From: Theristus sp. LFF4_11
Taxonomy: Eukaryota > Nematoda > Chromadorea > Monhysterida > Xyalidae
Length of the DNA: 64,000 bases
NCBI GenBank assembly: GCA_030248135.1
Contig: JASANC010004355.1
Coordinates: 202,403-266,402 of the forward strand
Direction: 5' to 3'
Shown here: positions 7,494 to 15,935 of the stretch, piece after piece
Layout of the letters: every line of letters begins with the position of its first letter
Numbering within the stretch: the stretch's first letter is position 1
Made by a program: the position numbers and the translations under genes
The notes under the pieces: generated by a model
Told to the model about the DNA's origin: nothing
What the model saw: the letters and a program-made list of their open reading frames with translations, nothing else
Database searches by the model: none

Positions 7494-8669
7494 CTATACG
7501 ATGTCTAAATTAGCTAAAGTCTCAATGGTGTTAGTTCTAACCTGAGGGCTGATTGTGCTGCGGCAGTAAGTATCAAAAAATTGCGAAACGTCGTAATCAG
7601 GGCAGTAATTAAAGCACCCTAATAACGCCCACAAGTCATCATTATCTTCAGCACTTTCTATGTCCTTCATAGACACGTTAAGTGCTTTGGCGAAGTTAGC
7701 CTGAGCATTACGGGGCAGGCAATGATAGTGACCTAATAAATCACCAAGAACCTCAGTTTCATCCCAGCTCTCAATGCCTGATACCGAGGCGTGCGATATG
7801 CCATGCTGCGCACACTGAACCACTTCATCAAGTACCTGATTATGCATCTCAGTGAGCAGACGGCCTTTGCCGATGTGTTTGCGAAGCTTAGTAGCATCAC
7901 AAGAAAAGTGGGTGAGTGGCGCTTTAAATTTGGCCTCGTGAACTAAAGCAGTTTCAGCACATCCCAAAAAATGAACCCGTGATGGATTAACGGCTTGTAC
8001 AAAATCAAATGTTTCTTTGGGAGACAAAGCTTCTGCATTGGACGGCAGGCCAACAATAAAGTCAAAACCCAATAGCTCACGGCATCGGTTATAGTGTTCT
8101 TCAATAGACAAAGCTCCTTTCTGCATGGGTACCATGATAGATACACCTTGCTGGTGGAATTCTTCGATGTTTTGGTGATATTGCACTAATAGGTCGTAGC
8201 TATTTTGCTGTTTGCCGACTTCATCCGGCGCGACGACAATAAGTCCTTCATGACTATCGCACTGGTTGATAACATCGCGATAGAAAGCGAAGACCTTGTT
8301 AAAGTTAATCGGAGGTGTTTTAGGATCTTTAAGGGTCTTTCTGAATACACGATACGCACCGCTATCAATAAAGACATGACCACCTTGAGAAACATAGTTG
8401 GCCACTAATCCTCTCACGGGCGCTGAAGCATCTAAAATACAAATTCCAATAGGGGACTTGGCACGAATATAACCTAATATATCGGCACGAGCGCTCGATC
8501 CAGAGCGGTAAGTGGTAACGTTTGACGCTGGATTAAAGTCGCTTACAAAGTCACCTTGTTCACGTTTGAACATGACGTCCTCAAGCTTTTGCTCCCAATC
8601 GTATCGTTTTATATCAACTGGGTTACGCTTTATTGGTACAGGCGCACTGCCAAACATATCAACTTGCAT
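7494..8669 (-). CDS. tRNA-guanine transglycosylase superfamily protein, DpdA-like (putative DNA 7-deazaguanine insertion)
   Basis: 391 aa from ATG 8669. The longer frame from 8750 is ruled out because the promoter lies at 8700-8726. The order of motifs follows bacterial Tgt: FIDSGAYRVF (Asp102; Tgt has TDSGGFQVF), APDE (Asp149), VPMQKG (Tgt IIQG), GFDFIVGLP (Tgt GYAVGGL), RVHFLGC (Tgt RYLMGVG), and FSCDA with Asp258 where Tgt has its nucleophile in FDCVxPTR. The usual C-terminal CxCxxC zinc site is not evident. A plasmid-borne divergent Tgt next to a DNA methylase suggests the DpdA branch, which exchanges guanine for preQ0 in DNA. A role on RNA cannot be excluded. No preQ0 synthesis genes are in the window, so host preQ0 would be needed. 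Confidence 0.72.
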   Translation of the reverse strand: MQVDMFGSAPVPIKRNPVDIKRYDWEQKLEDVMFKREQGDFVSDFNPASNVTTYRSGSSARADILGYIRAKSPIGICILDASAPVRGLVANYVSQGGHVFIDSGAYRVFRKTLKDPKTPPINFNKVFAFYRDVINQCDSHEGLIVVAPDEVGKQQNSYDLLVQYHQNIEEFHQQGVSIMVPMQKGALSIEEHYNRCRELLGFDFIVGLPSNAEALSPKETFDFVQAVNPSRVHFLGCAETALVHEAKFKAPLTHFSCDATKLRKHIGKGRLLTEMHNQVLDEVVQCAQHGISHASVSGIESWDETEVLGDLLGHYHCLPRNAQANFAKALNVSMKDIESAEDNDDLWALLGCFNYCPDYDVSQFFDTYCRSTISPQVRTNTIETLANLDIV

Positions 8670-8699
8670 CTCGGTGGTCTCTTTTCTCTTGATATGTCT

Positions 8700-8764
8700 A
8701 TTGTTGCAGTAGTTGAGATAACGCAAGGTGGCCAAAACGGTGTACGGCAAGTCTATGGAAGAAA
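8700..8764 (-). promoter_or_regulatory. Shared-type plasmid promoter with partial operator
   Basis: -35 TTGCGT (8721-8726), 15 bp, -10 AACAAT (8700-8705). The operator-like AGTCTATGGAAGAAA lies at 8750-8764, gap 23 bp. It drives the DpdA-like gene. Confidence 0.65.
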
Positions 8765-8922
8765 GCGTTGGCGTCGAAGGATAAGATTAAGAAAAGGAGG
8801 AAATGTCAGAATGAGTAAAAAGCAAATTTCTGATTTTTCTTAAGCAAAAAATTTCATGAGTAAACGTGGAAATGCCGCAATAATTGGAAAATTGGCAGCA
8901 TCGCCACGCGAATAAATTATCG

Positions 8923-9237
8923 CTAATTAGCGTTTAAGAATTTGGTAAAGCCCAAAGTAATAGCCACGCCTATCGCCGCGCCTATCAACCAAAGCACTGC
9001 CACCATGAAATAAATGGCCACGCCAGCAAAATCAATGAACGTTCTGAACGAATCAAAGTCTGCTGAACAAGCATAAACGGTTAACACAACAGCACATCCC
9101 AAAAGTGATGTGATATTAGGAACGGCAAAATTAAATGGTTCGTAATTCTCTTTAGTCAAATAGTGAAATACAGCGCCAAGAGAAAACAAAATAAGATGGC
9201 AAAAAAAGCCCAGTTTTACGATATCAAAAGGTGTCAT
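8923..9237 (-). CDS. Small membrane protein, 104 aa
   Basis: Three or four hydrophobic segments (for example LGFFCHLILFSLGAVFHYL, VAIYFMVAVLWLIGAAIGVA) with short loops: an inner-membrane protein. No family recognised. Single gene behind the promoter at 9270-9296. Confidence 0.7.
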   Translation of the reverse strand: MTPFDIVKLGFFCHLILFSLGAVFHYLTKENYEPFNFAVPNITSLLGCAVVLTVYACSADFDSFRTFIDFAGVAIYFMVAVLWLIGAAIGVAITLGFTKFLNAN

Positions 9238-9269
9238 AGCAGCTCCTAAAAATGTACTAACACCAATTT

Positions 9270-9296
9270 AGCGTAACACTGTTTCTAATAGCGCAA
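9270..9296 (-). promoter_or_regulatory. Shared-type plasmid promoter
   Basis: GGGG then -35 TTGCGC (9291-9296), 15 bp, -10 TACGCT (9270-9275). Operator-like TGTCTATGGTCGAAC at 9339-9353, gap 42 bp. Confidence 0.65.
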
Positions 9297-9310
9297 CCCC
9301 TATGAGAGGA

Positions 9311-9339
9311 GTAAAAAAAAGACGCCTACTCGGCGCCTT
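9311..9339 (-). terminator. Terminator after the metalloprotease gene
   Basis: Stem AAGGCGCC / GGCGTCTT (one mismatch) read on the minus strand, followed by a run of T. It lies between the operator and promoter of the next gene. Confidence 0.7.
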
Positions 9340-9445
9340 GTCTATGGTCGAACTAATTTAATAAGGGGGTCTACAAGTATTCTGTTTCAGAATTGATAGC
9401 GTTACACACCCTTAAGAAATCGCGAGTTGCCTAGTCAACTATTCA

Positions 9446-12400
9446 TTAACGCTTCACTCTTCTACGTAGGGCAACGATAGAACCAAGGAATAAGGTGGTT
9501 AAGAAGCCCATCGAGCCACCACCTGAATCGCCTGAATCAAGGTTGGTCTGTGGAACGTCGGTGGTTGTACCACCGTTACCGCCATTACCACCGTTACCGC
9601 CGTCACCACCGTTGCCGCCGTCACCACCATTACTGCCATCGTCATAATCAGCATTAACTATAGTAAACGTCTCTGTTGAACTTAGGCCGCCATTCATGTC
9701 CTGATCGGTAACTGTTAGTGTTAACGTGAAGTCTTCCCAAGTAGTATCCACTGTATCAGGGAATGAAATCACTACATCGTTACCAACTTGTTCAATAGGG
9801 AAGGGGCTGTTATCAGATGACCACTGGAAAGTTAATGGGTCGTCTTCACCTTCATCTGTCACAGAGTATGCAGAAAATGTGTAGTCGCCGGTACCAGAAA
9901 CAGTCGACGAACACCCATCATTACATGTAATGACCGGGGCCACATTCACTTCATAATTTTCATTAACCAGAATAAAGGTAGACGAAGTGGATAACTTGCC
10001 GTCACTAACTTCCAGCGAATAAGATAGTTCCTCCCAGTCTTTGTCTGCTATATCTGGGAAATTTACGGTAAGGTTTTGCCCCGCATCACCTGAAATTGCA
10101 GTGCTAAACAAGTCTGAGTTTATCGTCCAGTCAAAACTTAGCGTATCTTGAGTATTTTGGTCTGAAACATAGTACTCAGAGATAAGTGTTTCGCCGATAC
10201 CCGCAGTAGGAATACGACATACATCAGATACAACCTCTTGGTCATTCTCATCAAAACACGTAATCACCGGCGCGACATTCTGCTCTATCGTAAACGTGTA
10301 AGCCCTAGAAGGCATCCAGATTTCTTCGCTCGGCGACCCGTCTTCAAGCATTGGCGCTATTGCGATACCAAATCTATCATCAGAACCGTATTTTCTATTT
10401 AGCTCAAATGTCGCTGTTAATTGTTTAGAAGTCTCATCAATATCTTCGATAGACACATCAACATCAACATAGGTCACATAGTCATAATCATCATTGACTG
10501 AAGCATAGCCTCGCGCTTCAGCAACGTAAGCTACGCCCGGCTGAAGATCATAAACTGGAACGCTAACCGTCATTGCGGCTTCATCTGTCAGGTATGATGA
10601 AGGGCCGTCGAAGTAAGGGATATCGTTATCTTTAAGTAACGTTGTAGCTGTTGCTGGAAGACCATTTCTATTGGTTACAGTAACAAAATAACCATCGCCT
10701 TGGGGCTGGTCAATTACAGATGTATCAACCTCAACGAACACGGTCAATGTACCATCACCGTTATCAAGTTCACTGGTAGACACAATAGCGTTTGCATTCA
10801 CACCTGTTCGCGCAAAGCCTTCGCTTACATCGTATTCATACCGACCAGATGAAGATTCGAGCGTGAATGACAAAGTAAGAGGTTCTTCTTGTTCTTCTTT
10901 ACGGTAAACAACGAATTCGTTGTCAGCCTCAATGCTGGTACCCGCCAATATATCATTACCATCAAGGGCTAATGTAAAGTACGTGTAACCAATACTTGAT
11001 GTGTAAGGGGCCCCGTAATCTACAGCTCGCTCATACTCAACTCTTGAAGATATAAGGAAAGAATCAAATTGACTTTCATCCTGATTGTTCAATAAATCGA
11101 GATACTTTTGCGTTGGAAAAGCATTAGGCACATCAAAAGCAAAACTGATAACACCGTCTTCTAAAACGCTGTCTAATGTAGAGGTTAATTCAACCTTAGC
11201 TCCGCTGCCTAAGCGACCTTCTAGGTCATAAGGCTCATCAACAACCAGTTGCCACTTACTGTAATTTTCATCGTCTTGGAGATCGCGAAGTTCAGATAGC
11301 GCCTCATCAGTTAATTTGTAGGATATTTCGTTACGCTGGCCTACTTGTAAAGTTTCTGGAAAAACGTGGTCTGTCGTAGACGACGTTGGGAGTATAGAGG
11401 ACGTTTCAGGCGACGAACCAGAGCCCATATAAAACTTGTAAAGAGGTACGCCTTGTACGGTTCCATTCACGTTCAGACCGGTAAGTACATAGGCATCGCC
11501 AGTATAAGGCATATCTGTGGTTAAAATTGAAAAAGTATCGGTACCAACTGGCAGGTCATAAGCATACCAAGTGTTATCTCTCCAATTACGAACTACTAGC
11601 GTTTTAACACTTACACCACTTACTTGAGGAAGTGTAAATGTTTTTTTAGTGACTCTGTTTGTTAGGGGGTCGCGCTCAATATCAGATGCAGAAAGGAACT
11701 TAACCTGTTTATCTTTAGGCAGGTACTTAAGGAAGAAAGCCGATTCAGCATAAAGTGCTGCATCCGCACCATCAATTTCATATGCGCTAGTACCTAATTC
11801 AAATTGGTATCTGTCTGGGCTACTCAATAAAGGTTCGTAGTTACAATCAGCACAAGGGTAGGCCATCAAAGAATACTTGCCGCGCTCAGTTACCAGCTCG
11901 TTTTCATCATACGTAGGAGCAACCAATGCGCCTCGATTGAACGTATAGGCGTAAACTTCATCGGTGAAATCGATGTCTTCTGTAATCGCATCATGATTCA
12001 ACCCGATGTTATGGCCGATTTCATGAAGCAGGACCCGGCTATTTAGACATCCCGTCCGAGATACACCATCGATATTCAAATATTGCCATTCTGGTGAGGC
12101 GCTATCAAAGTCATTTGGCCCAGTATTAGCGATGGCCTTATCATCTGGCGTCTTCATGTTAACAACAGTACCAAGATAGGCAAAACCGCAGGTACCTCTC
12201 CCTTTGTCACCCCAGTATTTGCTTTCCATATCGGTAGCTAGATAGATGATACTTTCTGATTCACCGTTAAACTCATCAACTAACGAGTTCCCAACTGGGA
12301 AATCAACAAAATCGTGCATGAGTGTTATGGACTTGTTGTTGAGCTGAATGTCACCAAGATAGCTATTTTCTAGAATGACATTTGATGAGCTCATTGAAGA

Positions 12401-13222
12401 GTCTATACGCGCCTTAAGTAGCGGTAAGCTAAATTTACCAAATTCATCATATGACTCAAGAACTGCGCCTGTATGGAGAAGGTGGTCGACATCAATAGTT
12501 AACGTTCCATCTTCAGCTGCAAAATTCTTCAACGTAGTGTTGTTATTTTTAATCGCCGTTACTTGCTCAGGACTAAAAACATCATTACCCCGCAAGTCAC
12601 GGGGTGAATAACCCCTTTCGGTAGGGATGCTGCGAGGAAGAATTTCCTGATCGCCGACAATAATCGGAAACGTTTCAGGTGTGTATGACTGCCCACTGTA
12701 TGCGATTACTTCAGATGATGCGGCTGACACATTTGACAAATCTTTGTTCTGTTCTTGTATAGCCTTTCGTTCTTTTTCTTCTTGGACACGTTTAAGCTGG
12801 CTTTTGTTGGTTTTATCACCTTTTTCCGGCTCAACAAGCTTATCCCCTTCATGGTCTGAAGGCTCAGGAATATCTACAGGGGTAACTAAACCATTGAAGA
12901 TATTGTAGCTAACTCCGTCAATAACGGCACTGCCGTAACGATTACCGTCCTTCTCATGTAAAAGTACAAAATCTCGCTTGTTTTCACTGCTGTACAATGT
13001 GCCGTCTTTCGCAGACTTAATGGTATCAAGCGTCATGGTTTTACCAGCAACGGTTAATGCCTTTGGTTGGTCCTTTGCTGATACTTTTACAGCCGTTTGA
13101 AGACTACTGATAGTTGCTGAGTTTGCTTTTTTATCAAAATGAAGATGAGAAGAAGATGCTGAAGCGCCAGACGCAATTAACAAGCCTGAAACTATAAAAG
13201 CTATTTTTGATTTTTTAAACAA
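9446..13222 (-). CDS. Secreted zinc metalloprotease with GlyGly-CTERM tail
   Basis: About 1258 aa. The start is placed at TTG 13222: AGAGGG lies seven bases upstream, and an ATG at 13252 would coincide with the transcription start of the promoter at 13258-13284. A signal peptide (IAFIVSGLLIASGASA) is followed by a propeptide-like region. The zincin site HEIGHNIGLNHD (about residue 400) has the HExxHxxGxxH layout of metzincins, here closest to reprolysin/M12B-like enzymes. PKD-like repeats follow, then a Gly/Asn/Asp-rich linker and a tail (GGSMGFLTTLFLGSIVALRR) typical of GlyGly-CTERM proteins. Such proteins leave by type II secretion and are trimmed by rhombosortase. It probably acts outside the cell on protein substrates. 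Confidence 0.85.
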   Translation of the reverse strand: MFKKSKIAFIVSGLLIASGASASSSHLHFDKKANSATISSLQTAVKVSAKDQPKALTVAGKTMTLDTIKSAKDGTLYSSENKRDFVLLHEKDGNRYGSAVIDGVSYNIFNGLVTPVDIPEPSDHEGDKLVEPEKGDKTNKSQLKRVQEEKERKAIQEQNKDLSNVSAASSEVIAYSGQSYTPETFPIIVGDQEILPRSIPTERGYSPRDLRGNDVFSPEQVTAIKNNNTTLKNFAAEDGTLTIDVDHLLHTGAVLESYDEFGKFSLPLLKARIDSSMSSSNVILENSYLGDIQLNNKSITLMHDFVDFPVGNSLVDEFNGESESIIYLATDMESKYWGDKGRGTCGFAYLGTVVNMKTPDDKAIANTGPNDFDSASPEWQYLNIDGVSRTGCLNSRVLLHEIGHNIGLNHDAITEDIDFTDEVYAYTFNRGALVAPTYDENELVTERGKYSLMAYPCADCNYEPLLSSPDRYQFELGTSAYEIDGADAALYAESAFFLKYLPKDKQVKFLSASDIERDPLTNRVTKKTFTLPQVSGVSVKTLVVRNWRDNTWYAYDLPVGTDTFSILTTDMPYTGDAYVLTGLNVNGTVQGVPLYKFYMGSGSSPETSSILPTSSTTDHVFPETLQVGQRNEISYKLTDEALSELRDLQDDENYSKWQLVVDEPYDLEGRLGSGAKVELTSTLDSVLEDGVISFAFDVPNAFPTQKYLDLLNNQDESQFDSFLISSRVEYERAVDYGAPYTSSIGYTYFTLALDGNDILAGTSIEADNEFVVYRKEEQEEPLTLSFTLESSSGRYEYDVSEGFARTGVNANAIVSTSELDNGDGTLTVFVEVDTSVIDQPQGDGYFVTVTNRNGLPATATTLLKDNDIPYFDGPSSYLTDEAAMTVSVPVYDLQPGVAYVAEARGYASVNDDYDYVTYVDVDVSIEDIDETSKQLTATFELNRKYGSDDRFGIAIAPMLEDGSPSEEIWMPSRAYTFTIEQNVAPVITCFDENDQEVVSDVCRIPTAGIGETLISEYYVSDQNTQDTLSFDWTINSDLFSTAISGDAGQNLTVNFPDIADKDWEELSYSLEVSDGKLSTSSTFILVNENYEVNVAPVITCNDGCSSTVSGTGDYTFSAYSVTDEGEDDPLTFQWSSDNSPFPIEQVGNDVVISFPDTVDTTWEDFTLTLTVTDQDMNGGLSSTETFTIVNADYDDGSNGGDGGNGGDGGNGGNGGNGGTTTDVPQTNLDSGDSGGGSMGFLTTLFLGSIVALRRRVKR

Positions 13223-13257
13223 GGTAAGTCCCTCTGAGTAGTAAAATAACAATCCGT

Positions 13258-13284
13258 ATCATATGCGATGATAACATCGCGCAA
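13258..13284 (-). promoter_or_regulatory. Shared-type plasmid promoter
   Basis: GGGG then -35 TTGCGC (13279-13284), 15 bp, -10 TATGAT (13258-13263). One of the best -10 matches. The rest of 13285-13502 shows no gene. Confidence 0.7.
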
Positions 13285-13502
13285 CCCCAGCAAGGCGCTT
13301 AAAACCCGTGTTTAGCGTATCTCTAGATAGTCTTAAGTATTATATTTAAGAACTTTAAATAGCATTCCCCTTAGCTAATAACTGTGGAAACCTATGCTCA
13401 ATCCACTGATTTATTACAGACGCAATCGCCATTCTGGGGAAGTGTAAAAATATGCGGGTGGTATACCGTTCCTAATTTTATGGAAAAATATTCCATTACT
13501 GG

Positions 13503-15101
13503 CTAAGCCAGCACTTCACCAGACGAACAGTGCTTCTGGCTAACGTGACAGGCTCTCCCTGTCATATCATTACGTAATTGCATCACAGCAGGTAACGTTC
13601 GTGACGTGCTGGATTGAGCTTTACTCAGCAACGATAGTGATTTACTCACCGCTTTGTCGCGTGCGACCTTTCTCCAAAATGACCATACGTGCTCATTCCG
13701 ATTCCGTGCAGGTAGGGATGAGGCGAGGTGGTCACGACGATTCGGTCGCTCGCTAAATTTTAATGCCCGACGGGCTATTGCACAGGCGGCTGCCTGATGG
13801 CTAGATAGTCCGTAACGGGTCATAAACTTACACTTACCAATGACAGACGTGTATGCTGGATTTACTTCAACACATTCGATGCCATTATCAACGCATCGGG
13901 CTTTGATAAATAACAATATCTGGTTATAGGCAAAACTGGAAAGCTGCCTTGCTCGCTTAACGTTCTCGTTTTCAAGATTTGCCTTCTTCTTGCGAAAGTC
14001 TAACTGCTCAACAACGACAGGCTTGCCTTTATCTTCAGCAAACGCTATCAATGCCTTTACAGCGTCACCGATAATCGCTTTACTCTGGCTAGAAGACTTA
14101 CCATAAGTGGATAGTGGAATAGATATACTTGAAGAGGGATTGCCAAATCGGTCTGTTTCTGTAACTGCCAAATGGTGCTCATTAATATCAACGCCAATGG
14201 CCCCAGCTTGTGTCGAGGTAACAGTGTACTTTTGTACCGCTTCGGTACTGATAAAAACCCGCCAGCCTTTTTTATCTTTTAGAAAGCGATAAGAGATAGC
14301 CTGTTTATTTTGCAACGCCTGACGAACATGATCTGCGCCATAATTAAGTGTAATGGGTATGACAATATATTTGCTGTCAGATACGAATGCATCAGGGATC
14401 CGCACTCGCAATGTAAAGCCATCATCATTTGGACTGATAACACAGCCCTGACAGCCAGCGGTTTCGTCTTTCGAACCAAGCACATAAAACTGGTTGTTAC
14501 GTGATGCCTGCCAGTCTACTTTCCACTTCTCATGGGAGTCATAGCCATTTTCTGACAAGTGAAATTGGGCGTTGAATAGCTTTAAAGAACCAAAACAAAG
14601 ACGCACTTTACCCGACTTTTGATCTTCGATATGACGTTTTTGCTTTTGCTTTAACGCGTGTAGTCTGCGCTTTTTCTGATGCAAAGAGAATTTCAGGGAG
14701 GCGTACTTCTTGTCAGCGACATCTTGGTGTCCTTTGAGCCTGCCATCACGGATATTGCTAATGCGCTTTTCCATCCGAGAGACAGTCTTTTCCAGCCGCT
14801 TAATTTTGTCAGCACGGTCATTAATATGTGACTTCCGTAGTTCTTTGATGGACGACACTTTGCCTTTTAGATTTCGGTAAATGGCATTAAACTGGCGAGC
14901 GGTCAGACCAAATCGTCTTTGGTAATCCGATTTAACGGATTCCGGCTTAACGCCTTTATCAATCGTTTCGGAAAAAAGAGTGCGCTCAACTCTTCCATAC
15001 AAGGATGCGTAAGCAGAAAGGGCTTTTTCTGACTCTGATGATACTGATATTCTTGTTTGGTAAGTTCGCATAGAAAAATAACTGACTGATAATACTGTCA
15101 T
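13503..15101 (-). CDS. TnpB-related RuvC-fold protein lacking the zinc finger
   Basis: 532 aa. The long basic, helical N-terminus (coiled-coil-like RADKIKRLEKTVSRMEKRIS) is followed by a RuvC-type core: GVDINEHHLA (Asp), VVVEQLDF (Glu), then GLSSHQAAACAIARR. In canonical TnpB the last motif is DxNAAxNI; here His stands where the third Asp belongs and the CxxC...CxxC zinc finger is missing. I recall similar zinc-finger-less TnpB relatives annotated as IS200/IS605 accessory proteins. No hairpin ends flank the gene, so it is not obviously a current IS. It could be a nuclease with an altered site or a nuclease-dead RNA-guided binder. Confidence 0.7.
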   Translation of the reverse strand: MTVLSVSYFSMRTYQTRISVSSESEKALSAYASLYGRVERTLFSETIDKGVKPESVKSDYQRRFGLTARQFNAIYRNLKGKVSSIKELRKSHINDRADKIKRLEKTVSRMEKRISNIRDGRLKGHQDVADKKYASLKFSLHQKKRRLHALKQKQKRHIEDQKSGKVRLCFGSLKLFNAQFHLSENGYDSHEKWKVDWQASRNNQFYVLGSKDETAGCQGCVISPNDDGFTLRVRIPDAFVSDSKYIVIPITLNYGADHVRQALQNKQAISYRFLKDKKGWRVFISTEAVQKYTVTSTQAGAIGVDINEHHLAVTETDRFGNPSSSISIPLSTYGKSSSQSKAIIGDAVKALIAFAEDKGKPVVVEQLDFRKKKANLENENVKRARQLSSFAYNQILLFIKARCVDNGIECVEVNPAYTSVIGKCKFMTRYGLSSHQAAACAIARRALKFSERPNRRDHLASSLPARNRNEHVWSFWRKVARDKAVSKSLSLLSKAQSSTSRTLPAVMQLRNDMTGRACHVSQKHCSSGEVLA

Positions 15102-15152
15102 TATATACAGTTAAAATAGAATCTCAATTGCAGTTTTAATGGCAATAAAAAG

Positions 15153-15431
15153 CTATGTTTTTCCATACTCATCCATAAAATATTCAGCAGTTATCAACCC
15201 TTCGTTATCGGTGCATGACTCCAGAGCACTGTGCAGCATAGCTTGCAGTTCTGAAGTAGGTGGTAAACAGTATATTCCTTGCTCGTCCAGTAACTGTTTA
15301 TCATCTATTAATTGCCGTATAACGAAATCGAGGTGTCGGTGTTGATAAAGTGAAAGGTTGAAGCAGTTTGGAATCACCTCAACCCACACATCACCAATTT
15401 TCCGAAGGGAGAAAATTTCTTTGGAAGACAT
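15153..15431 (-). CDS. Hypothetical protein, 92 aa
   Basis: Soluble protein with mixed helix and strand (KIGDVWVEVIPNCFNLSLYQ). No family recognised. Follows the 15434-15823 gene after 2 bases, so the two are probably co-translated. Confidence 0.65.
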   Translation of the reverse strand: MSSKEIFSLRKIGDVWVEVIPNCFNLSLYQHRHLDFVIRQLIDDKQLLDEQGIYCLPPTSELQAMLHSALESCTDNEGLITAEYFMDEYGKT

Positions 15432-15433
15432 AT

Positions 15434-15823
15434 CTACACCAAGCCAGTTAGACTCGACATAGAAATAGAACTCAGGCCAGATTTTACTTGTCGCCTGCTA
15501 GAAACAATTTCAATTTCAAGAAGAGCTAAGTCATTAGGATTTTCTTCGTTCTTGGCTACTTTGTCTGAAGCTTCGACATCATCCTCCCAACAAGTTCGGT
15601 GAAAAAATAATTCTTTAGGCTCACCGGCCTGACCAAGAATACTGCCAGATACAATGACGTATGTGTAATCAAGTAAAGATGACTTGCCCAATGAGTCAAT
15701 AAGTGTTTCTGCTTGTGACATTGCCTCTTCACGGCACAGCGTGATTAACATAGTTTTCTCACACTTAGATTCGTAAACTATCTCTTCGATTAATCGAACG
15801 GTAAACACGTTTATAAGTTCCAT
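15434..15823 (-). CDS. Hypothetical protein, 129 aa
   Basis: Soluble acidic protein (N-terminus MELINVFTVRLIEEIVYESK). No motif recognised. A CATTCT -10-like box and an imperfect operator-like CGTCAACGATGGACT (about 15912-15926) lie upstream, but the -35 does not match the shared type. Confidence 0.65.
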   Translation of the reverse strand: MELINVFTVRLIEEIVYESKCEKTMLITLCREEAMSQAETLIDSLGKSSLLDYTYVIVSGSILGQAGEPKELFFHRTCWEDDVEASDKVAKNEENPNDLALLEIEIVSSRRQVKSGLSSISMSSLTGLV

Positions 15824-15935
15824 TTTACTACCTTTAGAATGCTAGAGTGGTAAATCCATTTCTAGGGCTTATTGTTCATGAAATAGTGACTTTGCAAGGC
15901 GTAGCTATCTCGTCAACGATGGACTTGAATGACGC

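Noticed and set aside
8556..8843. Plus-strand frame antisense to the DpdA-like gene, and a 10-codon frame after AAGGAGG near 8796
   Set aside because: The long frame is a shadow of the minus-strand gene; the short one has a good ribosome site but no supporting evidence.
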